A stretch of DNA of 64,000 nucleotides from Doryteuthis pealeii (GCA_023376005.1 CM042145.1:62557673-62621672), one strand, 5' to 3'. Positions 33,797 to 44,561 are shown, numbered from the stretch's first letter. Notes: generated by a model not told the origin, from the sequence alone. A program made the numbers and translations.

Positions 33797-34155
33797 ATCG
33801 ACTTTTTCTCGATTTATTTACGCTTTACATTTAAACCGATATGCACGCCTAATTCATTTAGTTATAATTAATTAATTAACAAAATTAGGTATGACTTTAA
33901 TAATCTCCCACAAATTGTCGGTCTTTGCCATTTCAAACACATTGTTTGACTACTTCATATGTATATATGTATGTATATTAGTTCGTGTATATATATTTAG
34001 TTACATACATACTTATATATAAGTATATATACAAAAACTAATATTTATTATTATTATAATTGCTCTATCTCAGATATTGAGCACGCTCCTAATAAGATTG
34101 CATATATTGGCACACCACTAACTAATCAAGTGAGATAGTGTTAACCATTACCTGT

Positions 34156-34157
34156 GG

Positions 34158-34192
<35 letters not shown>
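34156..34192. repeat. (TA)n microsatellite
   Basis: About 18 TA units. Confidence 0.95.
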
Positions 34193-34195
<3 letters not shown>

Positions 34196-34331
34196 GCACT
34201 TTTTTTCGAGAATTGAAAATAAAGTACTCGATTATGGTTGTAAGAGCAGTATTTATTTGTTATAGAGTTCAATAGATTTAAGGTGGGATTATTGTAAATA
34301 CGCATATGGGTAGGTGTACACGTATTTATAC

Positions 34332-34333
<2 letters not shown>

Positions 34334-34370
<37 letters not shown>
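34334..34370. repeat. (TG)n microsatellite
   Basis: About 18 TG units. Confidence 0.95.
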
Positions 34371-34371
<1 letters not shown>

Positions 34372-34614
34372 AGACATACATATATCGAGAGAGAAAGAGG
34401 GAGAGAGAAGCAAACGATGAAATACATGTTCACTATAGCCGAGACCGAAGGAGGAGCTTGAGGGGAGGGATACAAGAACTGCTCAATACATATATAAATG
34501 AATTGATGTTCGTTGTATATTCTTTCACAGGCGCGTTGTCTTGATGATAAGTGACTAATACGCGGCTTTGAAACCAATGGTAACAATCGCACCTTAAATG
34601 TATTGTAATCTATA

Positions 34615-34621
<7 letters not shown>

Positions 34622-34646
<25 letters not shown>

Positions 34647-34826
34647 GTTCTTATCGATCTCTTATGCTCGTAGATGCGTTTATTGCAGTCGTTGCACGGG
34701 ATGGTGTAGATGCCAGCTTTGAGAGTGTCGGAGGTGTTGGAACGACTGCAACATACGTTACATCGGTGAAAACCCAACGCAGTCTCACCCAACGCATCTA
34801 CGAGCATAAGAGATCGATAAGAACTA

Positions 34827-34876
<50 letters not shown>
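34622..34876. mobile_element. Inverted Penelope-like GIY-YIG fragments between (TA)n tracts
   Basis: The reverse strand encodes KAGIYTIPCNDCNKRIYEHK, with the GIY and EHK ends of a Penelope-type GIY-YIG nuclease and the YIG middle deleted. The plus strand encodes NDCNIRYIGE and, in another frame, TQRIYEHKRSI. Outer arms 34647-34680 and 34791-34824 are perfect inverted repeats (atcgatctcttatgctcgta). (TA)n tracts border both sides. Confidence 0.7.
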
Positions 34877-34878
<2 letters not shown>

Positions 34879-35199
34879 AAAAACACTTATGAATTGAGTA
34901 AGAGAGGACAGAACAAGAAAAAGTCTGAACAACAGCATTATCATCATCATCATCAGCACCACCACCACCACCATGTGAGACGTCATTGATGACTAATGAG
35001 AACTACGGTGGGCAATATTATCTCCCAATTATCTTTACTTGATCCGCCAAAACGAAGTTTTCTTAATTACAGACTGTGATTATTATGATCTGTGGACGTC
35101 TATTGTGGAATCGCACTAATTTTAGGTGCGTATACTCAAAACGGGGTGGGTGGGTGCCAACGTTCGCCGCTGTCAGCCTCCTCACAACACACACACAAC

Positions 35200-35332
35200 C
35201 CATACAGACACACACACGCGCACACACACTGTCTCTCTCTCTCTCTCTCTCTCTCTAACTCTCCCTCTCTCTCTCTCTGACACACACACACACACACACA
35301 CATACACACTCACGTACTCACAGACACACACA

Positions 35333-35391
<59 letters not shown>

Positions 35392-35440
35392 CCCCTCACA
35401 CACACACACCACGCCCCCCTCTCTCTCTCCCTTTCACTGT
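35200..35440. repeat. (CA)n/(CT)n compound microsatellite cluster
   Basis: Alternating CA and CT tracts over about 240 bp. All long frames here are low complexity and not genes. Confidence 0.95.
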
Positions 35441-35865
35441 CACACTTAATCCTCGCTCGGGGCATCGACATCATCGCATTCACCTCGAGATGAAATTCCC
35501 ACCATTATTATTTTCTGTATTTTGTCTTTTTCTTCTTTTTATTGTCATTTCTTAATATTTTTTATTCATTTGTTTTCTTCAAAAAACAAAAAAAAAAATG
35601 CTGATGTTTATACGTGACTTGATGAATCAAGAATTTAAAGGTGTAGGGGTGGTGGTGGTGTTGTCGGATTTTGACACCCAGTCCGGGGATTCGGTTGCAC
35701 GTCTCAGCATTTCTAGTTTAAAGTTTAATAAGAAGACATCAAACAAGTGACCTTTGACCTCACCGGTATTTAGCAGAAAAAGAAAAAACGAACAGGTGAA
35801 AAATCTCGTCGGATGAGTGTCGTGGATCACATGGTAAAGAGATACGACAAGATGTTTTTCTCTGA

Positions 35866-36000
35866 ATTTTTGAGATGAGGCTTGAAATATTTGGAGTTTT
35901 CGGACTATTATCCACGTCTTTATTGCTATATACACTACGTTTCGGCCGATATGCCCTCTGGTCGTCTTCAGGTGTTTCTCATCTGACTCGGGAACCTTCA
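35866..36000. repeat. Penelope-like/hammerhead-like dispersed repeat
   Basis: tttgagatgaggcttgaaat, cgtctttattgctatataca, tacgtttcggccgatatgcc, and gtcgtcttcaggtgtttctc, the family of 3395-3560. Confidence 0.6.
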
Positions 36001-36424
36001 TGTCGTAATCGGGAGCCTTCAGGAATGACTACTGGACAAATGTATAAAAGCAATCGATTCAACAAGACTCTTGAGAGAACCTTGCTAACAGCACCCACAA
36101 GTGTGATTCCACGGTGGTTATCGCAACTACCTTTTTCTCCTTTGCCCTACAAAAACCGAACATCAGTACTGACTACTGGAGGGTTATTAAATAAATCCGT
36201 GAAGTGTTGTTGCCATCGCTGAAGGGTTTTTTCGGGTTCTTTGATCAAGGTGGTTTTGTTCCTTGACCTTTAAGGAACAACGGAAGAAATTAGTGGACCA
36301 AAAACTTTACGCATGAGGAACAGTTTTAGGTCCTGAATTTCAGAGGGGATCTTTGATCACCACTCATTTTTCATCCTCCTTAGTTCATACTGTAATATAT
36401 ATTTCGACTCAGTATAATCCTTCA

Positions 36425-36730
36425 GGGTAGATGGTCGGAGAGAGGGCTTACTATGCAGGTATTTGCCTCATACCCTACTTGTATGGGCTGGGCACAAGGC
36501 CTCGTTTTAACGTGGGTCCACCCACAAGCCAAAGCTCAAGGGTGGGAAAGAACAAAAATTGCGCCAATCCCTTCGGCATTCCCCCTCAAGGGGGCGCCTC
36601 AGACGCTGGGCAATAAACCCAGCCCTGCCGCTTTAAGTCAAGGGGGCAGGTATTACCTGGGGGATAGCCCCCTGGGATCGACACTATTAACTTGTAAAGA
36701 TCCAGGGCCGAAGCCACTGGACCCTCACCC
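36425..36730 (+). repeat. Family R dispersed repeat
   Basis: ggtatttgcctcatacc, gtgggtccacccacaagcc, attccccctcaagggggc, gcaataaacccagccctgcc, and gggggatagccccctggga. The last is a perfect small hairpin. Matches 48395-48650. Confidence 0.8.
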
Positions 36731-37256
36731 CGTTGGCTTAATATGCAGTGTACTTATAAAACAACATACACTTTTATTTTCCAGTAATTGACTGATGCCA
36801 AGTACATTGTCATCAAACCAGTCTTGATGTTTCCTCACTCTAAAACCAAGTACAGCTGCATCAGTGGAATAAACTTGGTCTCTAAAGTTATCCCATGTGC
36901 CATTAAACTCCAGACTGTCAAGATGTTTAATCAATCTTTCATTCACATCTTTTTGCTTGACTTTGTTTAAATCTATGCGATTTGGTGTTTTTACTCCAGG
37001 CATACGAGTTTGCGAATACAGAGTTTAAATTTACCTCGCACTAAACTATGATCCATGTCGCACTCTGCACTACGCATAACACGTACATTACAGACATCAC
37101 TAGTATCACGGCGGCGGGTTATGAAGAAGTCTATCATATGGCCATGTTTTGATCTTGGGTGGGTCAAAGTAATTTTATGTTTAAGTTTTTGCCAGAAAAG
37201 AGTATTGCAAATAGTTAAATTAAGCTTAGAACAGAGCTCAAGTAGTTTCAGTCCAT
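36726..37256 (-). pseudogene. LINE fragment: endonuclease C-terminus and linker
   Basis: The reverse strand reads (frames broken) THPRSKHGHMIDFFITRRRD, CDMDHSLVRGKF, then WDNFRDQVYSTDAAVLG and RKHQDWFDDN. This is the end of the APE-type endonuclease (the DH of the conserved SDH-like motif) and the linker before reverse transcriptase in RTE/jockey-like elements. Reverse transcriptase is missing. Confidence 0.75.
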
Positions 37257-37268
37257 TTGCATTTACTT

Positions 37269-37270
<2 letters not shown>

Positions 37271-37328
<58 letters not shown>

Positions 37329-37572
37329 TTTGATATATTGAAAAAACAAAAGATGTTTACAAATGCATGGGATCATCAGGAGAGAATGTGCAAACCGTTT
37401 CGGGGCCTTCCTCTCTACGGTTTTAAAAAGCAACATCGGTTTTAAACCGTAGAGAGAAAGGCCCCGAAACGGTTTGCACATTCTCTCCTGATGATCCCAT
37501 GCATTTGTAAACATCTTTTGTTTTTTCAATATATCAAATTCACACTGTCGGATTAAGTTCCATTTTATTTCA

Positions 37573-37625
<53 letters not shown>
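37271..37625. repeat. Long perfect hairpin between two (TA)n tracts
   Basis: Arms 37326-37422 and 37443-37541 are inverse copies over about 97 bp with a 20-base loop and one or two mismatches. The tracts are (TA)27 (37271-37325) and (TA)24 (37577-37624). Both arms contain tctcctgatgatcccatg and gaaacggtttgcac or their inverse. The same module recurs at 55105-55165. Confidence 0.85.
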
Positions 37626-37627
<2 letters not shown>

Positions 37628-37961
37628 GAGAGGTATCCAAAACTTGGTAGTAAGGAAAGATTCTCTATGTGATTTCTAAGATACGCTGTATTATTATTGT
37701 ATGATCCAGTATGTATAAATACAGTGAATCTTTAAATCACTAAAAAGAGCTCAATGTATAATAAACATTTTAGATTATATACAGAGCAATATTTATCTTT
37801 GAAAGGAAGGAAAAACTCAACACCGTTATTCCATAATAAATTTATTTCGACCAAAATTGGGTCCTTTATAAACCTAAGTTGATTTAATATAGCTCCCCAA
37901 AATTTTGTCTCATCAGATGGTAAATCAAAACAATTTGAATTGCATAACGGAAAAATTTACT

Positions 37962-37967
<6 letters not shown>

Positions 37968-38040
<73 letters not shown>

Positions 38041-38041
38041 G
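37968..38041. repeat. (CA)n(TA)n microsatellite
   Basis: About 24 CA then about 13 TA units. Confidence 0.95.
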
Positions 38042-38294
38042 TTAAATAGGTAATTACTCTGTTGTCTATTCTCTGAGAAAATTTATGTAATAATAATTGA
38101 ATTATTTAAAATTCTCATCAACCTGAATCAGTTAAAGTTCTATAAAAAAACTTTAATTATAAATTTGAAATAAAATCTGTAGCCTATTCTCTATAAAACT
38201 ATTTTATAAAATTGAACTCTGATAAAAAAAAATATCATTTTCCTCCGGTCATTGTCCGGGTACTTCTGCTAATGGAGTGTGATCAGAACGTATC

Positions 38295-38299
<5 letters not shown>

Positions 38300-38344
<45 letters not shown>

Positions 38345-38470
38345 GTCAGACAAACCTACTAAAAGTTTCGCTTAATGCTCTTCAGGGCTAATATCTGACT
38401 CTAATTATTTTCTCTACTTAGGTATTGAGCACTTTTTACTTATTAGCTTTAGTTTCCTGGCGGTTTTGTA

Positions 38471-38530
<60 letters not shown>
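38300..38530. repeat. Module with hammerhead candidate between two (TA)n tracts
   Basis: (TA)n at 38300-38342 and 38474-38530 enclose a 131-bp unique module that contains the hammerhead-like motif at 38353-38389. Confidence 0.8.
38353..38389 (-). ncRNA. Hammerhead ribozyme candidate, second type
   Basis: Minus strand: stem I AGCC/GGTT (one G-U); core CTGAAGA (position 7 is variable in hammerheads); stem II GC/GC with loop ATTAA; GAAA; stem III ACT/AGT with a 3-base loop; then A as cleavage site. All invariant core bases are present, but the stems are short. Confidence 0.6.
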
Positions 38531-38534
<4 letters not shown>

Positions 38535-38702
38535 TGTTTTTTCTTTTATATCAAATATTGTACCAATAGATTATTTTTGGTTGGTACGATTATCTTGGTC
38601 TTTTCTTTTTTCCAAAATTTTTTTCTCCCCGGGTAATGTTTGATAGTATATTTTTTACAATCAAACTATTTGCTGTTTTTTTTTTTTTACCAACAAGTTT
38701 GG

Positions 38703-39422
38703 TATATTATATATACTAGCAAATATATGCAACCTCCGGGTGCAAGTATTTAAGTTTTAAGGTAATAAAATATTGTATTAAATTAGAAAGGCTAATGAAA
38801 CTAAATAAGAATACAGATAAAAACATTTGAAACAGAGGGAGTATAATAAAAGATTTGAAAAAGAGGGAGTATAATAAAAGATTTGAAACAGAGGGAGTAT
38901 AATAAAAGATTTGAAACAGAGGGAGTATAATAAAAAATGGAACAACTGAAACTTACTCTTCCATCACTCTCGTCTTTCATTGTTTGTTTTTTAATTTAAG
39001 TATTTACTTAAAAGAGGAAGTAAAGAACAAAATGACAGTTATTTTATCTTGTTAATGGATTTCATTTAAGATTCATTGAAGAGATTTTTGCTTATATTCA
39101 TTAAAATAAAACCAAACAGTTAGAAATCAATAATACTAAGCACATATTTATTAAATTCGATTTTTTAATAATAATATGCAAATTAGCCTTCCCGTTCACA
39201 CTGTAAACCGCTATTTTGTTGTATATATAAATATAATTGCATGTTGTCAGTATGTAGACATAGTTAACAGTATTAATAATGTAAGACAATTTTATTAATA
39301 ATTGAGGTTTAGATAAAAATAAAATCATGGAGAATGTGATGTCAATAACTAAGAAAATTGTGACTTGAGTAGGAATATAGTTTCGGTTACAGAAAGAAAA
39401 ACACACAATCTCCGTTATAATA

Positions 39423-39425
<3 letters not shown>
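38703..39425 (+). repeat. Family H copy with internal 28-bp tandem array
   Basis: Starts tactagcaaatatatgcaac, ends cggttacagaaagaaaaaca..cgttataataagat. 38825-38938 holds four copies of gatttgaaacagagggagta plus taataaaa. The (TA)n at 39426-39470 abuts the end. Confidence 0.7.
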
Positions 39426-39473
<48 letters not shown>

Positions 39474-39474
39474 C

Positions 39475-39905
39475 AATGAAGAAAAGAACCTGTTACGAAT
39501 GACAAGTGTTGGATTCTAATTAAACAACAATGACATATCCAATGCGACATCTTGTCTTGAATTTACCTGACCACCGGTCGTTGTTTGTCGAAAAACAAAA
39601 AATGGGGTGTGGCGCCAATCCGTAAATAAATTCCAAGTCTATTGTGCCTGATTGTCGGTGATGAGCCTGTGCGTTTGTGAAATCGCTGGGCTAAGCTAAA
39701 TTATCGGTTGTGGACACACCTGGGATCGACGTTGTGATCGGAAGAAAGTGTAGCGGATTGAGGGCGTTAGGCATAAATCGATCGACATTTGGGATTTGGA
39801 AAAAGAGAAGGGGGGAGGGTATGATTTGAACAGAGTTATGTACCTTGCTGGGCGGAGACCTCATTAAACGCGTGTCGATCGACAGAGGTTTCACTGCATT
39901 CCCTT
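39475..39905. other. Unidentified single-copy-looking interval
   Basis: Less repetitive than its surroundings (ttatcggttgtggacacacc, gatcgacgttgtgatcgg). No exon or RNA gene was found on either strand. Confidence 0.4.
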
Positions 39906-39906
39906 G

Positions 39907-40177
39907 ATATATATATATATATATATATATATAACCCTCTGTAACCAACTCTCTTTCACTCTCTCACTTTCTCTCTCTGTCTCTATGTATATATATATTC
40001 CCCTCTCCCCATCTCTCTTTCTCTATCGTTGTCTCTCTCTCTCTCTATCTATATTCCTCTCTCTCTCTCTCCATCTCTCTCTCTCTCCCTCTCTCTCTCT
40101 CTCTCCCTGTCTCTATATATTCCTTTGTCTCCATCTCTCTTTTTCTCTCTGTCTCTGTCTCTGTCTATCTGTCTCGC

Positions 40178-40210
<33 letters not shown>

Positions 40211-40233
40211 GAGAGAGAGAGAGAGAGAGAGAG
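39907..40233. repeat. (TA)n, (CT)n and (GA)n microsatellite cluster
   Basis: TA tract 39907-39932, CT-rich 39950-40175, TA 40177-40205, GA 40210-40233. Confidence 0.95.
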
Positions 40234-40846
40234 GGGGGAAGGGGGCGTATTTTATGGAGTAGACCGTAGGTTGGATACACGTAAACGCAGAAACAATCTA
40301 AAAGACACGCACATACCAACCAACACGTGTTTTGGCGTTCGTGCTCGGTTTTTACGGGCGACGAAACGAACGTTAGACACGTGGACATATCAATACGCTT
40401 GCGCCGTTTGGCTTGAATTTAGTTTGAAGGAAAAAAAAACACCGAAAAACAAAACCCAAAAGAAAAGAAAAAGAAAAAGAAATAAAGAACACAAGGTGAA
40501 AGAAATGAAATAAAGATTCAAGCACCTCCCCCCAGCCGTGTGAATTGTGGATTAGAAAATGTCAAACATTACTATCCAAAATCCACCTCCGCGTATGCGA
40601 GTTAATATGCGCGTGCGCTTGTTGAGATAAAGAAAATGTTGAAGATAATGTGTAAAACTGTATATAATACAGTACGTTGGTTGGTTAGATTTTACGGCAT
40701 GTCAAACTTTGATGGGTTATTTTATGCCAACTGGTGAACTACTTATTTAAAAGACGACAGAAGCAAAATAATTTTCGATTTTAGCTACATTCCATTAGGG
40801 GAAAAACAAAAACAAATTAAACTTAAAAACACATTGAACAAATTAA

Positions 40847-40906
<60 letters not shown>

Positions 40907-41175
40907 CTAGCAAAAATACCCGGTCCATGACCGGACTTAATTTTTTTAAGAACACTAGGGAGTGAGTGGGTAAGAGAGAGAATAAGAGGAAAATTATTTA
41001 TAGAATAAGAAAAATGTAATTGTTTTGAAACATAATTCTATTTTTCTAAAAACTGTTTTGTACATATGACAAAAACTTAAATTCAGTTCTTAATTGCTTG
41101 TTGCATTAAAATGATAAAAAATATTAATTTATTTTCTTTTTTACCCCTAAAAAGTAACAATTAAAAAGAGCTAAG
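40847..41175. repeat. (CA)n(TA)n tract and a family H start
   Basis: Microsatellite 40847-40902, then tatactagcaaaaatacccg, the CTAG end of family H with a diverged body. Confidence 0.55.
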
Positions 41176-41214
41176 TATTAAACATGTATCCTTATTTATT
41201 TAGCTATATCGACA

Positions 41215-41645
41215 ACAGCACCTCTGCTAAGTAAAACCTCTTTCCAATTGGTCCAACTTTTTGTTCGTAGGTGGCGACCCGTGATATTTATGGACGGAAT
41301 CCTAGTGGCGTAACAGTCCATAGCATGCAACATTCCACTTTGACCGTTATTTGGGCTAGACGGGCAGTCAGAGAGGTCAAGCCCTAGCACCTATATGATT
41401 GTCCTTACCGTATTGCTCTTATGGTAAAACCACCATCCCCTTTTTATCATATCTGTGCTAAAAGGCGCTGGTTGAGGGTCTTAGTGTCATAGTTATCACG
41501 TTAAACTGCATCTAGTGGTGAGGTTCCAATTCTGGAGCTCTGGGAAGTGTGAAGTAACCCTTCATTGCCATTACTCACAGGTCCACTCTGACCCAGAGTG
41601 GTAGTACTTGGTAGTACTTGGTTTTGTTTAAATAAAACTCTTGTG
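41215..41645 (+). repeat. Family G dispersed repeat
   Basis: cagcacctctgctaag, agtccatagcatgcaacatt, tcatatctgtgctaaaaggc, and actctgacccagagtggtag. Lacks the usual tail. Confidence 0.75.
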
Positions 41646-41677
41646 TCGTAAGGAAGATTTCTTCTCTTGACTTTTGG

Positions 41678-41681
<4 letters not shown>

Positions 41682-41718
<37 letters not shown>

Positions 41719-41957
41719 CGGTTTCAAATCACGCACAGGGCGGTCTTCCGATCTATAGCTCTGCTGATGAGGCCTAATAGGCCGAAATGTACAAACAGAG
41801 ATTGATTTTTCTCGATTTGTTTAGCCATACATTTAAATAGGTATTCCCGCCTAATTCATTATTAATTAATTAATTTTCAAAATTAGGTACGACTCCAATT
41901 AAGCACTTGTTCTCCCAAAAATTGTCGGCAAAAAGCCATTCCAAACAAACCATGTTT

Positions 41958-42014
<57 letters not shown>
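41682..42014 (+). mobile_element. Hammerhead retroelement copy between (TA)n tracts
   Basis: Between (TA)17 and (TA)27: a tRNA-like B box remnant (ggtttcaaatcacgcac), the hammerhead at 41759-41800, then the same body as 33797-33930 (tttctcgatttgttta, aggt(a)ttcccgcctaattc, caaaattaggtacgact, ccaaaaattgtcgg). The A-box part of the head is missing. Confidence 0.82.
41759..41800 (+). ncRNA. Hammerhead ribozyme, probably weakened
   Basis: Stem I CTCTG/CAGAG, core CTGATGA, perfect GGCC/GGCC stem II with loop TAATA, and GAAA. Stem III reads ATGTACAA instead of ATGTACAT, so the A15.1-U16.1 pair is lost; that should reduce or abolish cleavage. Confidence 0.8.
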
Positions 42015-42016
<2 letters not shown>

Positions 42017-42529
42017 GTGAAACTGACGCTTCTTTCTTCTCTTATATTCGTGGATTTATTGCATTCATTTTTATCGTTGCAAGTTTTTAAAAAAGTATCA
42101 AAATGATCAGAACAAAAATAAACGGAGGATTTCCATAAATGTACTTTCAAATCCCATCTTGTCTACCTTTGCGTGGGGTGTGCGGCGTGTGTGTGTGTGT
42201 GTGCGGGGGTGGGGGGTGGGTTGTGTAGCGCTGAGCGGAAATGATGTAAAACATCAAAAGCTTCGGTGAAAGTTTTTACGGCGTCACCGGCGCGTGTCTA
42301 CCTTCAACGGGTTCCCGCCACTCGTGTTCTGTTTGGTCGACATTTTTTAATTTGTCAGGCAAGCAAAATGTCGCATAATGCTATCTCTTTCTTGATTTTT
42401 AAACTTGCGCGGCGACACAGGCATAATGTGAGAGCACACGGTACCGTCGTTTTAAGAAGTAAACCTGGGTCGTTGAAAAAATAAATGAATAGAAAAAAAG
42501 AAAAAAAAAAGAAAAAAGAAAGAAAGGAT

Positions 42530-42556
42530 ATCTATCTATCTATCTATATCTATATC

Positions 42557-42592
<36 letters not shown>
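42530..42592. repeat. (TATC)n/(TA)n microsatellite
   Basis: Short TATC repeats then TA repeats. Confidence 0.9.
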
Positions 42593-42825
42593 GGTAAGAA
42601 AAGGTGGAATGAAAACATCACACAGTGCTGTTAAAGAAGAAAAAAACAGCATTGTGTGAATTTTGGTTGTTTTTTTTATTTAATGATCCCAAAATCATCA
42701 AAATTTAATTTCCTTTTTAATTGACTCATTTTTCTTGGATCTCCAAACATGGATCTTCAAGAAATATTTTTTTGTCGAGCTTAGAAGTCATTGACTTAGA
42801 TTTTTGTCAGAAAAAGGATTGGCCA

Positions 42826-43165
42826 TTAGGGTAGGTTGATTTTTAAACTGTAACATCTCCCATGTGGCGAAAGTTGCAAATTAACATAAAGAATTACCAC
42901 ACAAAATGTTTTTCTTCAAAAACTTTGCCTTCTTTTGAGGAAATAGATTTCAATCTTTTAAATGTTATCATTGTTATACTTTACTTATTAGGTAAAAAGC
43001 AGAATATTGGATGTGTCGGTGGTCATTGAGGGCATTTTGTTTTAAATATTGAAATTGCTAAATTTTCTAACCCATTTCTATGCCAAATGTTGCAAAAACG
43101 ATGATTTTTGTGCATTTTAGTAGACGGTCTTTGATGCTATTTTCTCAAAATCGACCTACCCTATT
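42826..43165. mobile_element. Family T palindromic MITE
   Basis: Starts ttagggtaggttgattttta and ends tcaaaatcgacctaccctat; the body includes gcgaaagttgcaaatt and ttttagtagacggtctttga. More diverged than 28797-29142. Confidence 0.78.
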
Positions 43166-43263
43166 GGCCATGATATCTGGCCTGACGTTATACTTTATCT
43201 GGTCCCAGCCAAGTTTGAACTTTAAGTGTCGGTTTTGAAGAAACAATTGATTCTGTCCAGTAA

Positions 43264-43490
43264 GTTAGGTCGATTTTTCACTTTAAAAAATTAAAATTCC
43301 CTCAAACAGCGAAAATTGTGTGTCGGTATAATGATACTGATACAAAAACTAGATCTCTTACTTGCGCCATTGTTTTAAAGAAATAGCATCAAAGATTGCT
43401 CTAAAAATGCACCAAAAATACCCGTTTATGCAACATTTAGCTTAGAAATTGATATGAAAATTTGTTAATTTCAACAACTTAGTCTTGCAT
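43264..43490. mobile_element. Family T MITE, 5' part
   Basis: ttaggtcgatttttcacttt, acagcgaaaattgtgtgtcg, and aaatagcatcaaagattgct. Truncated before the second terminus. Confidence 0.7.
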
Positions 43491-43557
43491 TTTCATTCAG
43501 TGCTCCGTATTTTATTTGTATGTAAAAAACAAAAAACAAAACAAAACATAACACTTA

Positions 43558-44115
43558 CCAAGGTTAAATAACCCAGTCTGCCCTACTATCTACCCATATC
43601 TGGTGGCAAAACAGATGACTTCATGTTGTAGGGATTATCTTCCCACTGAGTTGTCGCTTGTTCTCACCAGGGGCTATAGTATTTAAGCGCCTGGTTCAAA
43701 CGTATCTTCCTCTTTTTTCCCTGTTCCTCAAACTACGAGACACATGGGTTAGATTCTGGTATATTCCCTTCTCGTTGGGGCTTTGCCCCCCCTTACATTA
43801 CTGTAAGTTATTCACACAGCATGGGCTATTCCTAGTCTCATGTCTGTGGCTTTTATGTTTATCTTTTTACCATTCATGAATGTGTCTTTATCTTTACTTA
43901 TGTACACCTTGTATTATGTACCCTTTTATCCATGTGCTGTATACGTATTAAATGTCTTGTTTACCAAACCTTTGGGTTTGTATCTTCAAGATAATATCAC
44001 TTTTAACCTTACAATGTCTTTCCCAAGGGTATTAAGGCGATGTGAAAGATTTACATCTTTGTCTAGGAATTGAACTCGAATCGCCGATTCCATTTCCACA
44101 AATCAATAAATATTA
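43558..44115 (-). mobile_element. SINE-A, split by a solo LTR
   Basis: 43558-43626 (ttaaataacccagtctgccc) and 44014-44115 (ctttcccaagggtattaagg, gaattgaactcgaatcg) are the two halves. The middle is the LTR at 43627-44013. Confidence 0.8.
43623..44017. mobile_element. Solo LTR (387 bp) with ATGT target duplication
   Basis: The element 43627-44013 starts TGTAGGGATTATC and ends ACCTTACA, flanked by ATGT on both sides (43623-43626, 44014-44017). It contains a tatttaag TATA-like box and a cattaaatg-type poly(A) region. It interrupts a SINE-A copy exactly. Confidence 0.75.
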
Positions 44116-44561
44116 CGCCAATCCATCACCCCTGGGTGTATATACTCCTGTATGTATTTTTTGCGAAAACAATTAATGTATCCACCCACGTTCGCATATC
44201 AGTTGGGTGGGCACGCGGCCAAACAGTCGCGGTACCAGCTGAGGTGAAGACGCCACGTGACCTATTCTTCCCGATAAAGAGTAACGAATGAGCGACAAGC
44301 ACGTTCTTCATTCTAATTCTTTCTTTGGTTTGTGATTTATTATTATTTTTGTTATATTGAAATGGATGAGAAGCCCCCCCCCCCAAAAAAAAAATCCCCC
44401 CCCCAAAAAACAAACTTTAGCTTAAATGAACAAAGACCACAAAGTAAGCTAATGCTAAAGCTTCCACTGGTGAATGCCATTCCATTGTCAGTCAGGATCT
44501 CTCAAAGTAAGTAGAGTTGAGACACTGGATAACAGCAGCAGGAACCTCACGGCGTAGAGCA

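Larger units (their letters stand above)
33369..33912. mobile_element. Inverted pair of a tRNA-like plus hammerhead retroelement
   Basis: Left arm 33369-33604 and right arm 33684-33912 are near-identical inverse copies around an 80-bp spacer. On the right arm (plus strand) the order is tRNA-like B box, hammerhead ribozyme, then a body ending caaaattaggtatgacttta. The left arm has the same on the minus strand. No protein frame. It resembles non-autonomous hammerhead retroelements such as retrozymes and SINE-like schistosome elements, but with a tRNA-Asp-like head. Confidence 0.85.

Noticed and set aside
35076..35449. Frames of 60-107 codons rich in THTH and SLSL
   Set aside because: Translations of CA and CT microsatellites; the same applies at 30873-31082, 33029-33398, 37055-37640 and 39904-40269.
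37390..37500. Hammerhead in the 37.3-kb hairpin (GAAAC and CTGATGA in one arm)
   Set aside because: Only 18 bases separate GAAA from CTGATGA, too few for stems III and I, and the stem II sides do not pair.
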